The translations under genes were made by a program, and so were the position numbers. Below, piece after piece: positions 38,230 through 49,856 of a DNA stretch of 64,000 nt. Source of the stretch: Sipunculus nudus (taxonomy: Eukaryota; Annelida; Sipuncula; Golfingiida; Sipunculidae). The stretch is from positions 72,149,416 through 72,213,415 of the forward strand of contig CM049315.1 in the NCBI GenBank assembly GCA_026874595.1. The letters are read 5' to 3'. The notes below the pieces were generated by a model. It saw nothing but the letters and a program-made list of their open reading frames with translations, had not been told where the DNA came from and did not search any database. Within the stretch, counting starts at the first letter, position 1. The number at the start of each line of letters is the position of its first letter.

Positions 38230-39495
38230 ACATGGTATTATTCTCTGATGCATGGAAAAGTATTGGCGCTTCAACTCATATTATCAATTGGGTAAAGAAT
38301 GGTGTATATTTTGAACTACCAGAAGATCAGAGCAGTTTTCATTTGCAGAATCCTCGGTCCTCAGCTACTCAGTGTGCATTTTTTTAATAAGGAAATTAGT
38401 CGTTTATTCTTGCTAGATGCAATTTAGCCATGTTCTTTCAGGCCAAAGTGTGTTAGCCCCATTAACGTTGTCCCTAAGTTTCTTAAACAAGCTTGTGATA
38501 CGCCTAAATGTTCCTATGAAGACAAACGTAACGTAAAATTATAAATACAGAGGGATGATGATTTAGCCACAGTTAATTTAAAGGATGGGTTCCCGTATAT
38601 ACCTGTGAAGCAAGTGCAATTTGACTTGCTGGGTTTTCAATGGAAAGGATATTTTTACGGATATATAGAAAATTGCCTTTTGGATTAGGTTTAAGCCCGT
38701 AATATTTTTGTAAACTTTTGAGACCTGTATAGTAGCTTTTTTGAGGTCATTGTTTTCAAGGATTGTATTATGTGTTGATGACTTCATGAGCAGACCAGTC
38801 TGTTTCACAGACCATTTAGAACACCTGATTCAAACATTATCGGAATTAGGATGGACAGTAAATTTAGAAAAATCGTCGGTTATGCCAAAGAAAGAGGCAA
38901 AATACTCGGCGAACACAATCAGGGCGCATGGAAAATCAGTTTCCCAGAAAGGGAATCAATGCTGCATCTCAGTCAAGAGGTTCAACAGAATGGAACGTCT
39001 GTCCTGTATAAGGACGACCCGTAACTCGTAACCGATGCCTCCCATCTTGGCTTGGGAGAGGCGTGATTCCCGGACACTGGACTCATCGCAAAGCTCATTA
39101 TTCTTCCGGTTATCGAGAACTGACGGCAATCTAATGGGTCTGCAAACATTCCGAGATATTATACAGAACAAATCCATTCAAATTCTTACGGACAATATTA
39201 CTGCCCTTGCGTAAATAGTCAACAAAGGGGGCCCGTGCAAAGATTGAACATATAAAGCAGCCGCGATCAGAGCATACATGTACAGGATACTCATATAAGG
39301 GGGATCAGCGAACGAGGAGGCGGACCAGTTATCGAGAATACTGGACAGTTACTAGTGGCAGCTGCATCCAAAAATTGTTTCAACTTATAGATCGTCTTTA
39401 CGGCCCGCATACCGTCGACAGGTTTGCAAGTGTGACAAACACTCAGCTGCCAAGGTTCAATTCACGCTTCTTGGAGCCCCCCCCCCCCCCCCGGG
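38230..39495 (+). mobile_element. DIRS-like retroelement relic (reverse transcriptase and RNase H)
   Basis: Plus-strand pieces follow DIRS polymerase order: WKSIGASTHIINWVKNGVYF near 38250-38320, INVVPKFLKQACD near 38463-38500, DLATVNLKDGFPYIPVKQVQ near 38560-38615, the catalytic box CVDDF (38771-38785) followed by LEHLIQTLSELGWTVNLEKS. Next comes an RNase H-like VTDASHLGLG at 39028 and a frame-shifted tail (LIDRLYGPHTVDRFASVTN) near 39385-39440. Frames change at least four times. No tyrosine recombinase was seen; an oligo-C run ends the recognisable part at 39478-39492. Dead element. Confidence 0.75.
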
Positions 39496-39879
39496 CCCAG
39501 TCAGTTCTGGTACAAAAGTTTACATGGCCATTGCTCCACCGTTAAAGATACCGAACAGTACCAGAGCGATAAGGTTCATGGGTGCCAGACCAGAACCGTG
39601 GAAAAAACGACACTGGCGAATATATGCCTGGAGAGTTTCTGAGAAAAACGTTTAACCAGGGAGGGCTGGTCCCCCAGAGCAACTGTACAAATGAAATTTG
39701 CTTGGGCAGATTCCACGCTAAAATTGTATAACGGATGGCTTAGGAAACTCAAACATTTATGTGATAAACGTTGCATAACGTTTCCACATGACACTGCACA
39801 TGTTATTGCACACTTGTGTGTTCTTTAGCTGATGAGACAGTTAAACCTATATAATATTAAATCCGCCTTTTAATTATTT

Positions 39880-40294
39880 TGGGGAGGTAACCGCCTCCAT
39901 TTTTAATGTTGACTTATCTAATTCTTAACCTAAGAATGTTCATCTGCAGGGTTTCCATTTCGGTTTGGGACTACTTGACAGGGCGGTAGCACGCGCTTCC
40001 TATCATTTTTATTTTGTATCCTGGTGTCACCCAGGCCCGGTGTCTACCGCACCTGCGGGTCCTGGGTGTGTAAGCATCCCCATGGCTGGGTCATAACACC
40101 GAGGAACCCCCAAAAGACGCATTCGTATGTGAGTGATACACGACTCTGGGGCACAGCCTTCCCATTAAGCCTGCAGGGCGCTCACCCTGGGTGGGGGCCG
40201 ACCGTGAAAAACCTCACCGCCTCGGCTGAGATTCGAACCCACGATCTCCCGGCTTTGAGTCCTGCGGTCAACCCCTGAGCCACAGAAGCCGGTC
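39880..40294 (-). mobile_element. tRNA-derived SINE, main family, copy 4 (longest)
   Basis: Minus strand begins GACCGGCTTCTGTGGCTCAG, contains an A box (TGGCTCAGGGG) and, at about 40233-40224, a perfect B box GGTTCGAATC. The body runs GTTTTTCACGGTCGGCCCC, GCCCTGCAGGCTTAATGGG, TGGGGGTTCCTCGGTGTTAT and CCGCAGGTGCGGTAGACACC, ending GGAGGCGGTTACCTCC. It is the best reference copy in the window for the family. Confidence 0.8.
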
Positions 40295-40519
40295 AGGCAA
40301 AGCAAACTTGATACATACGAAAGAACTTTCAAATTTTGTAAAAACACTTACAAAATGTGACACTTCAGCACCAGGAACGCGCTCATTGGTGATGCCTATT
40401 CAACTTTTTTTAGAGCTGGCCAACAAATGAGGACCTTACAATTAAGGACCTGAGGTTAAAAAAAATGGCTCTGCTTGCGCTATCCATAATGCTCAGACCC
40501 TCTGACTTTGCCCCAAAAA

Positions 40520-40550
40520 ACATGCATATATATATATATATATATATGCA
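40520..40550. repeat. Short (TA)n tract flanked by GCATG words
   Basis: CATGCATATATAT...ATATGCATGTATG, a self-complementary tract able to fold back. Confidence 0.8.
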
Positions 40551-41315
40551 TGTATGTATACAATCAGAATTGTATTTGGCTTCGTGACTAAGAGCCGAAC
40601 AAATCGTCCTTGCCGCAGCTTGCCGCCCCTGAACCCCCCCCCCCCCCGCTTCACCTTTCAACACACAGGCACGCACACACACCTTGTGCGCCTATGTCAA
40701 AATATATTAGCAGTTATAGCAGCTATTATATTTGATCTGTTTTGTACCTAACGGTACATTGGTTATAAAATGCAAGCTCTAATTGTACAGCAAGGGAAAT
40801 GAACACTAAGGGAAGTCGACCAAACAGCGCGTAAGTTTGATGACGTCTAATCTTGCAAAGATATTTGCAAAATCTGGATGTGCATCCAGGTGTGTATAAA
40901 AAACAATAGATTAACACTTTGTCATATAGAACAGATACCGCGAACAGCACTTCCGTGAATTATATATATAGCAAATCAAGCAAAACTGTAGTGAAACCTA
41001 AGACCAGAGAGTCTACACACACGTTCGCTACACTCTATGAGCATGCTGTCCTAACAGGCCATGAGCCTTCACGTGTGTGTACACCTGAGGCCTAAAACTG
41101 ATATGCCTACATATAACTTTGGATTATGCTAAAACCCTCGTGCTCATCACCGTATATGTTTATTTGCGTAATCACTGGCCTTCTTGATTGATCAGAGTTG
41201 ATAGGTGTTGATAAGAAACCTGGGGATAGTGCCAATAATGCATTGTATTTTATGAACTTATAACATCTCCACTTATAAGGCATTGAGCACATTGATCCTG
41301 GAACGGCAACCAAAC

Positions 41316-41317
<2 letters not shown>

Positions 41318-41379
<62 letters not shown>

Positions 41380-41397
41380 CATATATATATATATTTT
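41318..41397. repeat. (TA)n microsatellite
   Basis: TA tract with a few breaks, about 190 bases past the stop codon of copy A on the minus strand. Confidence 0.95.
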
Positions 41398-41581
41398 ATG
41401 TGCTAACGTTTGGCACCCATCAAGCTGGTCCGGTATGTTATCCACACTCGTTTAAACCCGAGATTTAGGCGAAGGTCTGCGCTTTCCCAGTGATTTTTCT
41501 AGTTTGTTTATAACTCTAAGAAAATTAATTAAGTGATCCTTGACACTCTTATAGTTTTTCTGTTGCTTTCCCGTCATTATT

Positions 41582-41712
41582 TTATCGCAGATTTCCTTGA
41601 TCGACGAACTTGACGCCCTGATGACATGTGTACATCAGACAGAAACCAGCCATGGTTAGACCTCCATAATAAAACGGCATGCTCAGCGAATGTAGAACGT
41701 CTTTCAGCAGAC
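41582..41712 (-). CDS. Copy A exon 5 and stop
   Basis: Acceptor TTAATTTCAG; encodes GLLKDVLHSLSMPFYYGGLT and helix 12, ending VDQGNLR then TAA (41584-41582). Copy B has one extra base in the last 40, so the two C-termini differ in frame after the shared helix. Confidence 0.9.
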
Positions 41713-44700
41713 CTGAAATTAAAAAAAAAAAACGGTTATGGTTATCAACGATGTTTATCAGCGCCGTCTGACTATTCTGCTCGAAATGATGAATGTGGTT
41801 GCAAGGTTAAATATTCGCGATTTTAACCTCTTTCCTTTTTCGTGTAGGTTTTATTTCGCGAATGACCAAACAGTAACTTACACATTGTACATAACAATTA
41901 TTATATCAATTATCTATCTTAACTTGTCCACTAAGACAATCAAACACGTGGAATTTCTTCATGCAATAGCGGCAGATATACAAAGTATTGATCTTATTTA
42001 TATTATTAATTTTTAAATACAGATAACATAAGATGTATGCTAATACTGACGCTATCGGCAAAACATATATACGTGAGATGCTTTGAAGCTATAGTACAAA
42101 GTACCGTTCACCTGTGCAGATGGATCGTCTTATTCAAGGTTTTATTTTCACGATAGTTTCCCTTTAATATCGCGAATTTGAAACCATCCCGAACAAAAGC
42201 CGAACCCAGGGGTGGCTCTATTTCTTCTTTACATTACAAGTGAGCCTAAATTTACCTTATTATGTATATACAATGATATCTCATTTGAAATTAACTGGGT
42301 CTTTTATTATGGTTTATAATGGATTTTCTTTTTTTTTTTGAGTGAACGTGTTTCACTGAATGAACACGGGGTCGCACTCATAGACAACTAATGTATACAA
42401 TTAATACCTCACAAAAACTAATAAATAAAAATTTGAATATAGCGATATGTGATCAGTGATCAGTACCCATTTAGATTATGAATAGTTAAAATAAAAGCAC
42501 GACAAACATGTAGGACAGATCCGAAAAAAAGGGACGGACCGTTATTATGAATTACAGATAAATAAAACCTATTTGATGATGAAAATAGAAAATCCATGTA
42601 TGTTGGTACATAAACTTACCTGATACCACAAAACCCATGCTGCTTCCCATACCTTGGAAAAACAGAAGGATTCCGACACCGGGCGCCACCTGGTGGACGG
42701 GTATGAGATCAGCCATCACAGTGACGCGTTGAGCATTAAACCCGCTCATCACGAGGGTTCGCAAGCAGCACATGATCGTAATCCATACGTGACTGGTCAC
42801 CTGAGGTATAACAAGCGTCACGAGACCTGTCATAACGCCCGCTGTACCTTGTAACAACACCCGATACCTCTTGACGAGCTTTAAGTCAAAGAGGAAACCA
42901 AATGAAAACCGTCCTATGATGTCACAGGCACCGGAAGTTGCGTAGACGATTGCCACTTCCGCTTCAGATGCGCCTGCGCTCTTTAAAAGTGCTGGGAGGA
43001 ATGTGTAAAAACTCATGCTGTTTATTGGCATTGAGAAGATAGTCAACGCATAAACAATAAATGATAGGTTTTTCAAAACGGCCACCTGGCCCTTTGGAAT
43101 TTTGAATTTCCTGAAAACTGAGGGCATATTCCTCGAGGAACTTTTTGAACGTTGGTCTCTTGTTTGTGACATCTTATCTTCTGTGGTCTCCAGTCGCGGG
43201 TCTGATTCATCTTTCTGATTAACAGGTGAATTCAAGTAATGTATATTATTCTCTGTTTGATTATCTCCCTTTGTGTTTGTCCCATCACTTGCTTGCCTCT
43301 CAGTGTCCTTCACCAGTGATTCTGCGATGTCCAGTCGGCGTTCTCGTAATGGACGATAAAGGGCGCCAACGACACACAGATTAAAGGATAGACCGGCACA
43401 GATCAAAAATGCTCCGGGGAGTGAGTAGTCATCCAGAATCCATACAAGGAATGGAGGCATAGCAATATAACTGATGCTGTTACCGAACGTGCTGAGCGCC
43501 ATTGCTAAAGATCGTCTCCTGACAAAGTAATGACTCACTATTATCATAGAGGGCGCATATGTCAGACAAGATCCAAAACCTGAATAGAATAGTACAAATG
43601 TGGGTTAATATTCGACACTGGACCATGATGACGTAATCACATAATTAAAAAAAATAACGAAGATTGACATTAAAAATTAAATCAAGTGTGTGTGGTTTTC
43701 TCGTCCAGACCCTGATCATGTATATATAACGCATGCTGTACGTATATTTTAGCATGTATCCTAGTTCATAGGACTTCATGGGATATCGTTCGGGATATCC
43801 CTAACCATTGTCGAAATTGAATGTTGTGTGTATGTCAGTTACAAAATTTTGCAATGGTGAGACCAGTTCATGCTGGCCAATGTTTCGATTTGGAGTTTCT
43901 TATTTCGATCTCGGTATTGGTCTTAAGCTTGCGATAGGGATTCTTACAAAAATTCGGTTTCACAAAATGTCAGGCAACTTAATGCTTGTCTAACGACTTT
44001 ACCTCCGTTTCTCGGATACTGAGAAGTGTTTGTTTTGATATGAGTTCGCAAAAGGCAAAAACCCTATTTCTCTAGGCAACAAATCTTGATTTAGCATGCT
44101 TGGCATACACATATTTTTAAGATGAATTAAGTAAAGTGGTTAACGCACAAATATAAATAGATAAAAAAATCGCCAGCAATTACCAAAAAGAAAGATATTA
44201 ATATAAACTATTGACCGTCGTTGAAACATAAGATTTACTAACCCACTACTATTCCAAATGTCACATAGAGGGCATAAAGGCTAGACACATACACCGAGGC
44301 AATACACCCTGCCGTCATGATCAAACTGCCTGTTATCACGACACCCCGACATCCGTATTTCTTCGCCAACCAACTGGCAAGAGGACCTGAAGATAAACAC
44401 AAAAGTAAAAAAAAATCAATAAAATTAAAAATACATTTATTTAAGAGGACATGAACAGCATATTCGTATGAAACACAGACAAAAAGAGCTTATTAACTTA
44501 AATGTAATTTCATTGAATTTAATATGAACAATTCACCAGTTAATGAAATGTCATTATATTAATGAGATACGCTGTCTTGTATGATTGCCATATAACCGAA
44601 ACGTATTGAGATAAAAGGTGCCTCGACCAGTAGTCAGCGCCGTCTGGTGTCTACTCTCGAACCAATGATTTGATTTCATTTTTGTTCTTGTAAGAGACAT

Positions 44701-45324
44701 CCGACAAGAGATTTTCTGGTAAAGTATGAGTCATCATTTGTTTTATGTACGAATTGGGACTTGACATTTAGATGTAATCGAGAACGTTATGCTGTCGTTT
44801 GGAAAAGTGTCACTTACCAAAGCAATTCTGTGCGAAGTTTAACGTAGCTAGGACCAGGCTTGTCTCGGTAGCACCTGCGTAATATCTGTCCACCAGTTCT
44901 AGGTATATCACCCCAAACGAACACGTAATGCCTGAAAAAAATAATTATATATACAAAAATTATAATCCAGGGACGGAAAATCACGTAGACGCGTAAGGCG
45001 TCAAGTCAAACATGTACCTGTTACCCACAATTAGACAAGAGTAGTAGATGTCTCAGCTTTAGACAAGGGCTGGGTTGCGGTTAACCGATTGTTGGTTCAA
45101 TCATAGGTCTGGAAAGGTTTCAATATCCCAAAATGCTTGATCACGGTCTTGGAAAGCAAACCATGGAAACTCATGTTTTGCGTTTACAATATGTAGATGA
45201 TATACTGCTAGATTAATAAAATTTCAAAATAAGCTGTAAAACTTTTTTATTTACCTGTAAGTACGTTGTGAACCATAGCACAGCCTAACACAACCATCCA
45301 TCCCCATCCCCCATCCGCTGCCAT
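41582..45324 (-). CDS. Transporter copy A: intact SLC16/MCT-like transporter, 472 residues, five exons
   Basis: Coding exons: 45324-45255, 44931-44818, 44386-44243, 43579-42620 and 41712-41582, all introns GT-AG and phase 1; together 1419 bases ending in TAA. The protein has the MCT signature DGGWGW at residues 4-9 in helix 1, a helix 2-3 loop with KYGCRGV (about 72-78), a hydrophilic central loop (about 186-270) and six more helices. Helix 8 has D329 and R333 in CDIIGR, spaced like the substrate-coupling Asp/Arg pair of MCT1. The usual MCT1 helix-1 lysine is not apparent, so classic proton-lactate cotransport is doubtful. Overall it resembles the MCT9/12/14 side of the family. Expected role: plasma-membrane carrier of a small organic solute; substrate unknown. 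Both termini should be cytosolic. It is the only undamaged member of the local array. Confidence 0.93.
41803..42208. repeat. Inverted-repeat element with TTCGCGA words, copy 2
   Basis: Left end has ATTCGCGATTTTAACC and GGTTTTATTTCGCGAATG; right end, reversed, has GGTTTCAAATTCGCGATATT. It lies in intron 4 of copy A and resembles 23262-23705. Confidence 0.5.
42620..43579 (-). CDS. Copy A exon 4
   Basis: 960 bases, acceptor TTCTATTCAG, donor GTAAGT. Encodes helices 5-6, the charged central loop and helices 7 to 11, including SGACDIIGRFSFGFLFD and NAQRVTVMADLIPVHQVAPG. Reading through the donor gives an unrelated tail, which confirms the splice. Confidence 0.93.
44243..44386 (-). CDS. Copy A exon 3
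   Basis: 144 bases, acceptor TATCTTCAG, donor GTTAGT. Encodes the loop GPLASWLAKKYGCRGV and helices 3 and 4 up to TFGIVVG. Copies C and D have the same length. Confidence 0.93.
44818..44931 (-). CDS. Copy A exon 2
   Basis: 114 bases between a TTTTTTCAG acceptor and a GTAAGT donor. Encodes the end of helix 1 and helix 2, including YLELVDRYYAGATETSLVLA. Exactly the same length in copies B, C and D. Confidence 0.93.
45130..45216 (+). mobile_element. Possible reverse-transcriptase scrap with YVDD
   Basis: In intron 1 of copy A, plus strand, an open stretch ends VLRLQYVDDILLD then TAA; YVDD (45190-45201) is a common RT active-site form. It is too short for firm assignment. Confidence 0.3.
45255..45324 (-). 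CDS. Copy A exon 1 (coding part)
   Basis: ATG at 45324 within TTGCCATGGCAGCG, a good animal start context; encodes MAADGGWGWMVVLGCAMVHN then VLT, and ends in ACAG before GTAAATAA. The start is fixed by conservation with copies B, C and D, which all begin MAPEGGW. Any 5' untranslated exon cannot be placed. Confidence 0.92.
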
Positions 45325-46070
45325 GGCAACCTGGAATGTTCACCGGGTTCTTTCCTGCACAGGCGATTCCTTTCCGTACTTTTAGATCCTGTTAACAAAG
45401 GAACAAACATAAGTAAATTTATGCAAATTTGTGAAGCTATATAGAACGATTGGTCTGGCTTTATCAATATATAACAGCTCATCGTTCTAAATGCGAATTA
45501 TTTTTTCACAGTTATTCCATACATACATAAAGTTACCATTTTTCTTTCTTCCTGCATAAAAGCACTATAGGCATAATCATTCGAATATTTTTTTTATATT
45601 TTTTTATTTCTGAACATTTCTTGCATATCTGTTTTCTTTTAAAAAAAAATAAGTACCTTTGACACAACCAAGTATACCGCTCGGAGAGTAAAGCGTCATG
45701 TACCAAGACCGACATTGACATTCAGACAGCGACGTCCTGTCTCACTCTTATCTGCTATTACGTCACTTAGCAGGGAGGTGTCAGACAAGATAGGAACCCT
45801 AGAGATACTACTGACAACAATATATGTATAGAAGTTGGACTCTGGTGTTGTCCACTAAATGTTTATAACGAAGATATTAAACCATTTATTTTTACATAAG
45901 TTGTCCAATTTTATAACCACTGTAAAGTTGAATTGAAAGAGTTGTTAATAAGACCTCAAGCAAAGGCAATTGAATAATATGTTAATAGAGTGGACTCTGG
46001 GCAACTCTTACAGGGTATCCATGCATAAGTTATCAATAGTCAAAAGTCAAAAGATTGACATAATCAACTA
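45325..46070. other. 5' flank of copy A
   Basis: Must hold the promoter of the intact transporter, since it directly precedes exon 1 on the minus strand, but no TATA box or initiator can be singled out. Nothing codes. Confidence 0.35.
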
Positions 46071-46071
46071 T

Positions 46072-46074
<3 letters not shown>

Positions 46075-46127
<53 letters not shown>
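46075..46127. repeat. (TA)n microsatellite
   Basis: About 26 TA dinucleotides. Confidence 0.95.
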
Positions 46128-46128
<1 letters not shown>

Positions 46129-46209
46129 TCAGATATTTTGTTACATCTGTCAGTTATAAAAATGAATTTCCACTCGCATATAATATACTGTACTTCCTTG
46201 TACGAATAA

Positions 46210-46254
<45 letters not shown>
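46210..46254. repeat. (TA)n microsatellite
   Basis: About 21 TA dinucleotides, 83 bases from the previous tract; the pair could form a cruciform. Confidence 0.95.
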
Positions 46255-46258
<4 letters not shown>

Positions 46259-46527
46259 TCAGGCTTTGTAGCTTCCAAGTCCCATTCTTGACAAAATAAT
46301 TCACTAATTCAATTATATACAGGTTTCTGAACGATGAGATTGTGAAAACACAACCCTCAAGAACGAAAAAAAATTTGGGAGTCGCTAAAATGATACCTCG
46401 CGGAGAGATTATAATATGTTTTATATGGTGTTTTTTATATAACAGACATAACCACACACGCTGTATTATCTACCTTACATACAGGTGGGACAATGGATTA
46501 AAATCTTTTGTAATCCACCACGCATAT

Positions 46528-46597
46528 AAGAAAGGCAGAATTATTTTGAAATTTCACAGCAACTGTGACGTACTTCCATTTTAATTCTGCCTTTCTT
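46528..46597. repeat. Perfect 16-base inverted repeat
   Basis: AAGAAAGGCAGAATTA at 46528-46543 and its exact reverse complement at 46582-46597, with 38 bases between. Could be the ends of a tiny element or a hairpin in an RNA. Confidence 0.85.
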
Positions 46598-47814
46598 TAA
46601 ATTGAAATAGGTATGATACAACAGGTGTCCGTCAATAGAAATTGAATCATCTTGAATATCAGTGCGTTTATATCAAACTTTAAAACAGACCAAACCTTGA
46701 GAGATCGTAGATATGAACAAGGATTGTACGGATCCTACTTGGTTTAAATGTATTGACTGTTATCGTTGATGAGGTTTCCGTGTCCGGGCTCTTACTTTGT
46801 GCACATTAAGTAGCCGTGTATAATCATCAATGCCAAAATGATCTTCAAAGCAAACGTGCGACCAGGTATGAGCTATTATATAGAAGTTGTTTGATCGCTG
46901 ATATCATGTTGATTACTGTGTTAGCTCTTTGTGCAGAATCTGTTCGAGCCAACAGTGAGTGACGACAGCGGAGATCGTTCCCATAGTGATATCATAATGC
47001 CTCGCGTGTAGTGTCGCATGTTATGTCTAATATGCTTTTCCAGGACCATATATTATCATATAGGGATGCACATATTCGAGCCCTCCCCTCCCCCCCCCCC
47101 CCCGGCCATTTTTGGCTTCACGGTACAGCAAACTCAAGCTCAACTCCTGCACTTTTTCCTTGAAACACAGGGCTGGGCGTCTCGTTTTCGCGCAGCTTTT
47201 AATACTTGCCACAGATGTCGCCACCAATCAATCATTTTTACATGAACGCACACAATCAGACATTAGACAAAAAGGCCAACACTACCATTGTTGTATTTAT
47301 TTAATTCCCTTATTACCCAGCTGCTACAAATAATTTATGTACCCTCAGATATTTATAGTGCCTTGAAATTTCAGTTTTGAGGTCTCAACATTTACGGACA
47401 TGTCCTGACCCTGAAATAGGTCAATCTAACCTACAAGCGGAGGTGTCAAAACTGGGAAATGGTGGAAACGCGAGTCCTCCTTCAATATTTTTTTTTAATG
47501 ACGGACCCGTATTGAAGAAATATAGGACACTTTACACTTGCAATTTAAAGGGGCCTAACCTGATATTTGACGTCTGTCAACGAAAGGTTATCCCTCAAAC
47601 CTTTCATAAAGTTTGGTGAGATAACACCGATCAAACCACACACAGGCTGTTCGTTTTGTATTTATTCAGTTGTTTACAGTATTTGGGGGCCCGTCAAAAT
47701 AATATAAACACATTCAATAAGGACATCTGGTGGCAAGTCAGATGAACCAAAGTTCATTGCTTTGTTTACTAACAACTTGTTTGTAAACAAGCTCATACAT
47801 CGACCACAGAGTAC
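46598..47814. other. No recognisable gene
   Basis: Mixed AT-rich DNA with an oligo-C run near 47089-47103. No convincing frame or splice pair on either strand. Confidence 0.35.
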
Positions 47815-48310
47815 GCTCCCGAGGCAGCGGAAATCTTGCGCTGCTAAAGAAGCTACTGATTTTCTCGCTGCCTGCTTTGACCGTTTATGATGCATTTAAA
47901 CACCAGGTGGTGCACATGGGCCTAGCTGTCTGCTGAAAAAAAAACTGCTGATGTGACGAGCAGCCAACCAAATGCAAGTCAACAAACTCTCGACAGGCAT
48001 CAGGCTCCGCCCATAAACCATGTGCGGGGCAATTCTCTCTGAGCCTGTGGCCTGTTCAAACGGTCGCCTGGGCGATGAGCTGTGACTCAAAAAGAAATGA
48101 ACAACATTGGTTTCGTGTATTCCTCGCTTGGCTGGTAAACCGTTTTGTCTTCAGCACAGGGTCTCATCTGATTGGACCAAAATACTGTGCTTCCCTCTGG
48201 TGTAGAGATTCATACAAGGTCATAACAAAAGGCGCTTACGATATAGGTAGTTGGCCTATGGGTAAAGCGCTGTGTAAAGAGCGTAACCACAGAGGCGTTA
48301 TAGGAACTTA
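47815..48310 (-). repeat. Dispersed repeat R, copy 2 (inverted relative to copies 1 and 3)
   Basis: Begins TACGCTCCCGAGGCAGCGG, followed by AAATCTTGCGCTGCTAAAG, the reverse of the ends of copies 1 and 3, and finishes with CATCTGATTGGACCAAAATA and GCGCTGTGTAAAGAGCGTAA. With copy 3 it forms an inverted pair around 48311-49616. Confidence 0.7.
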
Positions 48311-48635
48311 ACAGGATATACCCTGAGATCATTGACATATACACAGTGTCAGCAAGAAATTCCGTAATTTTTTATTAATAATTATTTATTATTAATAAAA
48401 GGTAGGTAAATAGACACCTTTAAATGGAATATAGCCTTTCCAGATCATTTGGAGATCTGGTATCAGACGTTTAAGTTGTAAATAAAAAAAAACTACTTGC
48501 TCAGTACAGTGATTATTTCGGCCAAGGGTCCTCGATCACCCATTTCCTTCTCAACAATAAAATTATTTTAAAAGATAATTTTGACCATAATCTAATTTTT
48601 TATCTAACCTAAAACTGAATCCCAGCATCACATAA

Positions 48636-49856
48636 ATGGCAGATCCAGAATTCTACCTGGAACACCACGGTGAGTGCCAATACTTTACCTAAATGTTTAT
48701 CATTATCAAATGTGCAATTTGTCTGATCATACTGTTAGCCTCTGGGCTTATGTTATTGGCAATCAAGAGTGAACAGTTTTATATAGTTGGATTGAAGCAT
48801 GGAGTTTTCAAATCATCCAAGCTTGCATATACGATTTGCTGTTCCTTACTCCTTTGTTTGCATTATATAACGAATGACGGTAACAGATGTATTCATATAC
48901 ATAAATGTGTATATAACTATATGTGTACGGTTCTGTGTTTGTATGGGGGGGGGGGGGGGGGAGGCTGCGTGGATCCGTGCCGACTGATGAATATAAGCAA
49001 GCTTCATTTAACAATAACATTTTGCATGTTGGTCATAAGACATGCATTTTTTTTTTTACTTAAAGAAACACGCTCTCAAATTTTGCTCTTAAATGATTAT
49101 AGTATATCTTATCTTTAAAGGCGAAGTTGGAGACTCTGGTATGTACCTTATATCTATTACCAAAACCCACGATTGGGATTCAAGCATCTTGAAATGATGT
49201 TCAATAAAAATTATAACATATAAAATAAATATTAACAGTAAAACACACATGCACACGTGGTTTGAAAGATGTTATGACGTCATAAATGTATGTCTATTTT
49301 TCTGTCCGTCTGTGTGTCTGTGTTAAGGCGATGTATTACATCCACGTGTTTTACGGTTCGGAAATTTTTATCCTATTTTGGGTGATATTAATGCTTTAAT
49401 ATTTTGTTATAGTTAAATAGAATAGCCCGTGTGTATATGGTATCATACATACAGTGAACATTTTTGGCTTGTTCTAATAAAACGAAATTTAAAAAAAATG
49501 TATAACTTTTTGTTAGTCATTAATGAGGTAAACCGATTTCCGGTAGGATATGAAATAGAGATCTCATATGCCCGCCATGGCCTTCCGCATGACTTAACCA
49601 AGTTTTTTTTTGTTCCTCAAAGTGCTATACTGCAAGCGCGGTTTGTTTTGACCTCGTATCCTGAATCGCTACACTAGAGGGTAGCACTGTATTTTGGTCC
49701 AATCAGATGAGACCCTGTGCTGAAAGACACGACCTCTATGATTGGCTGAAATGGTAACATGATTAATAAATAGAAAATATAATTGCTGTTGGCAAAATCT
49801 TTTTAGGGTTTGAAGAAGCCATTGTGTATAAGCTAGACCACAAACTTATTCCATAA
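48636..49856 (+). CDS. Candidate tiny spliced gene with an 18-base micro-exon
   Basis: Exon 1, 48636-48669, ATG then ADPEFYLEHH, ends at a GTGAGT donor. An 18-base segment at 49121-49138 has a TATCTTTAAAG acceptor and a GTATGT donor, and reads EVGDS in frame. A third segment at 49807-49856 follows AATCTTTTTAG and reads FEEAIVYKLDHKLIP then TAA, also in frame. All junctions are phase 1. Joined, they encode 33 residues. Canonical sites and frame agreement are suggestive, but such short pieces can arise by chance, and the true gene could instead continue with exons I cannot see. No family recognised. Confidence 0.27.
48942..48961. repeat. Oligo-G run
   Basis: About 18 consecutive G, in the first intron of the candidate gene at 48636-49856. 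Confidence 0.9.

Noticed and set aside
42654-42854. Plus-strand ORF opposite transporter exon 4, also at 51357-51632
   Set aside because: Antisense shadow of the conserved coding exon; the minus-strand frame has the family motifs and splice sites.
45285-45482. 65-residue minus-strand ORF overlapping exon 1 of copy A
   Set aside because: It is in a different frame from the conserved MAADGGWGW start and has no family support.
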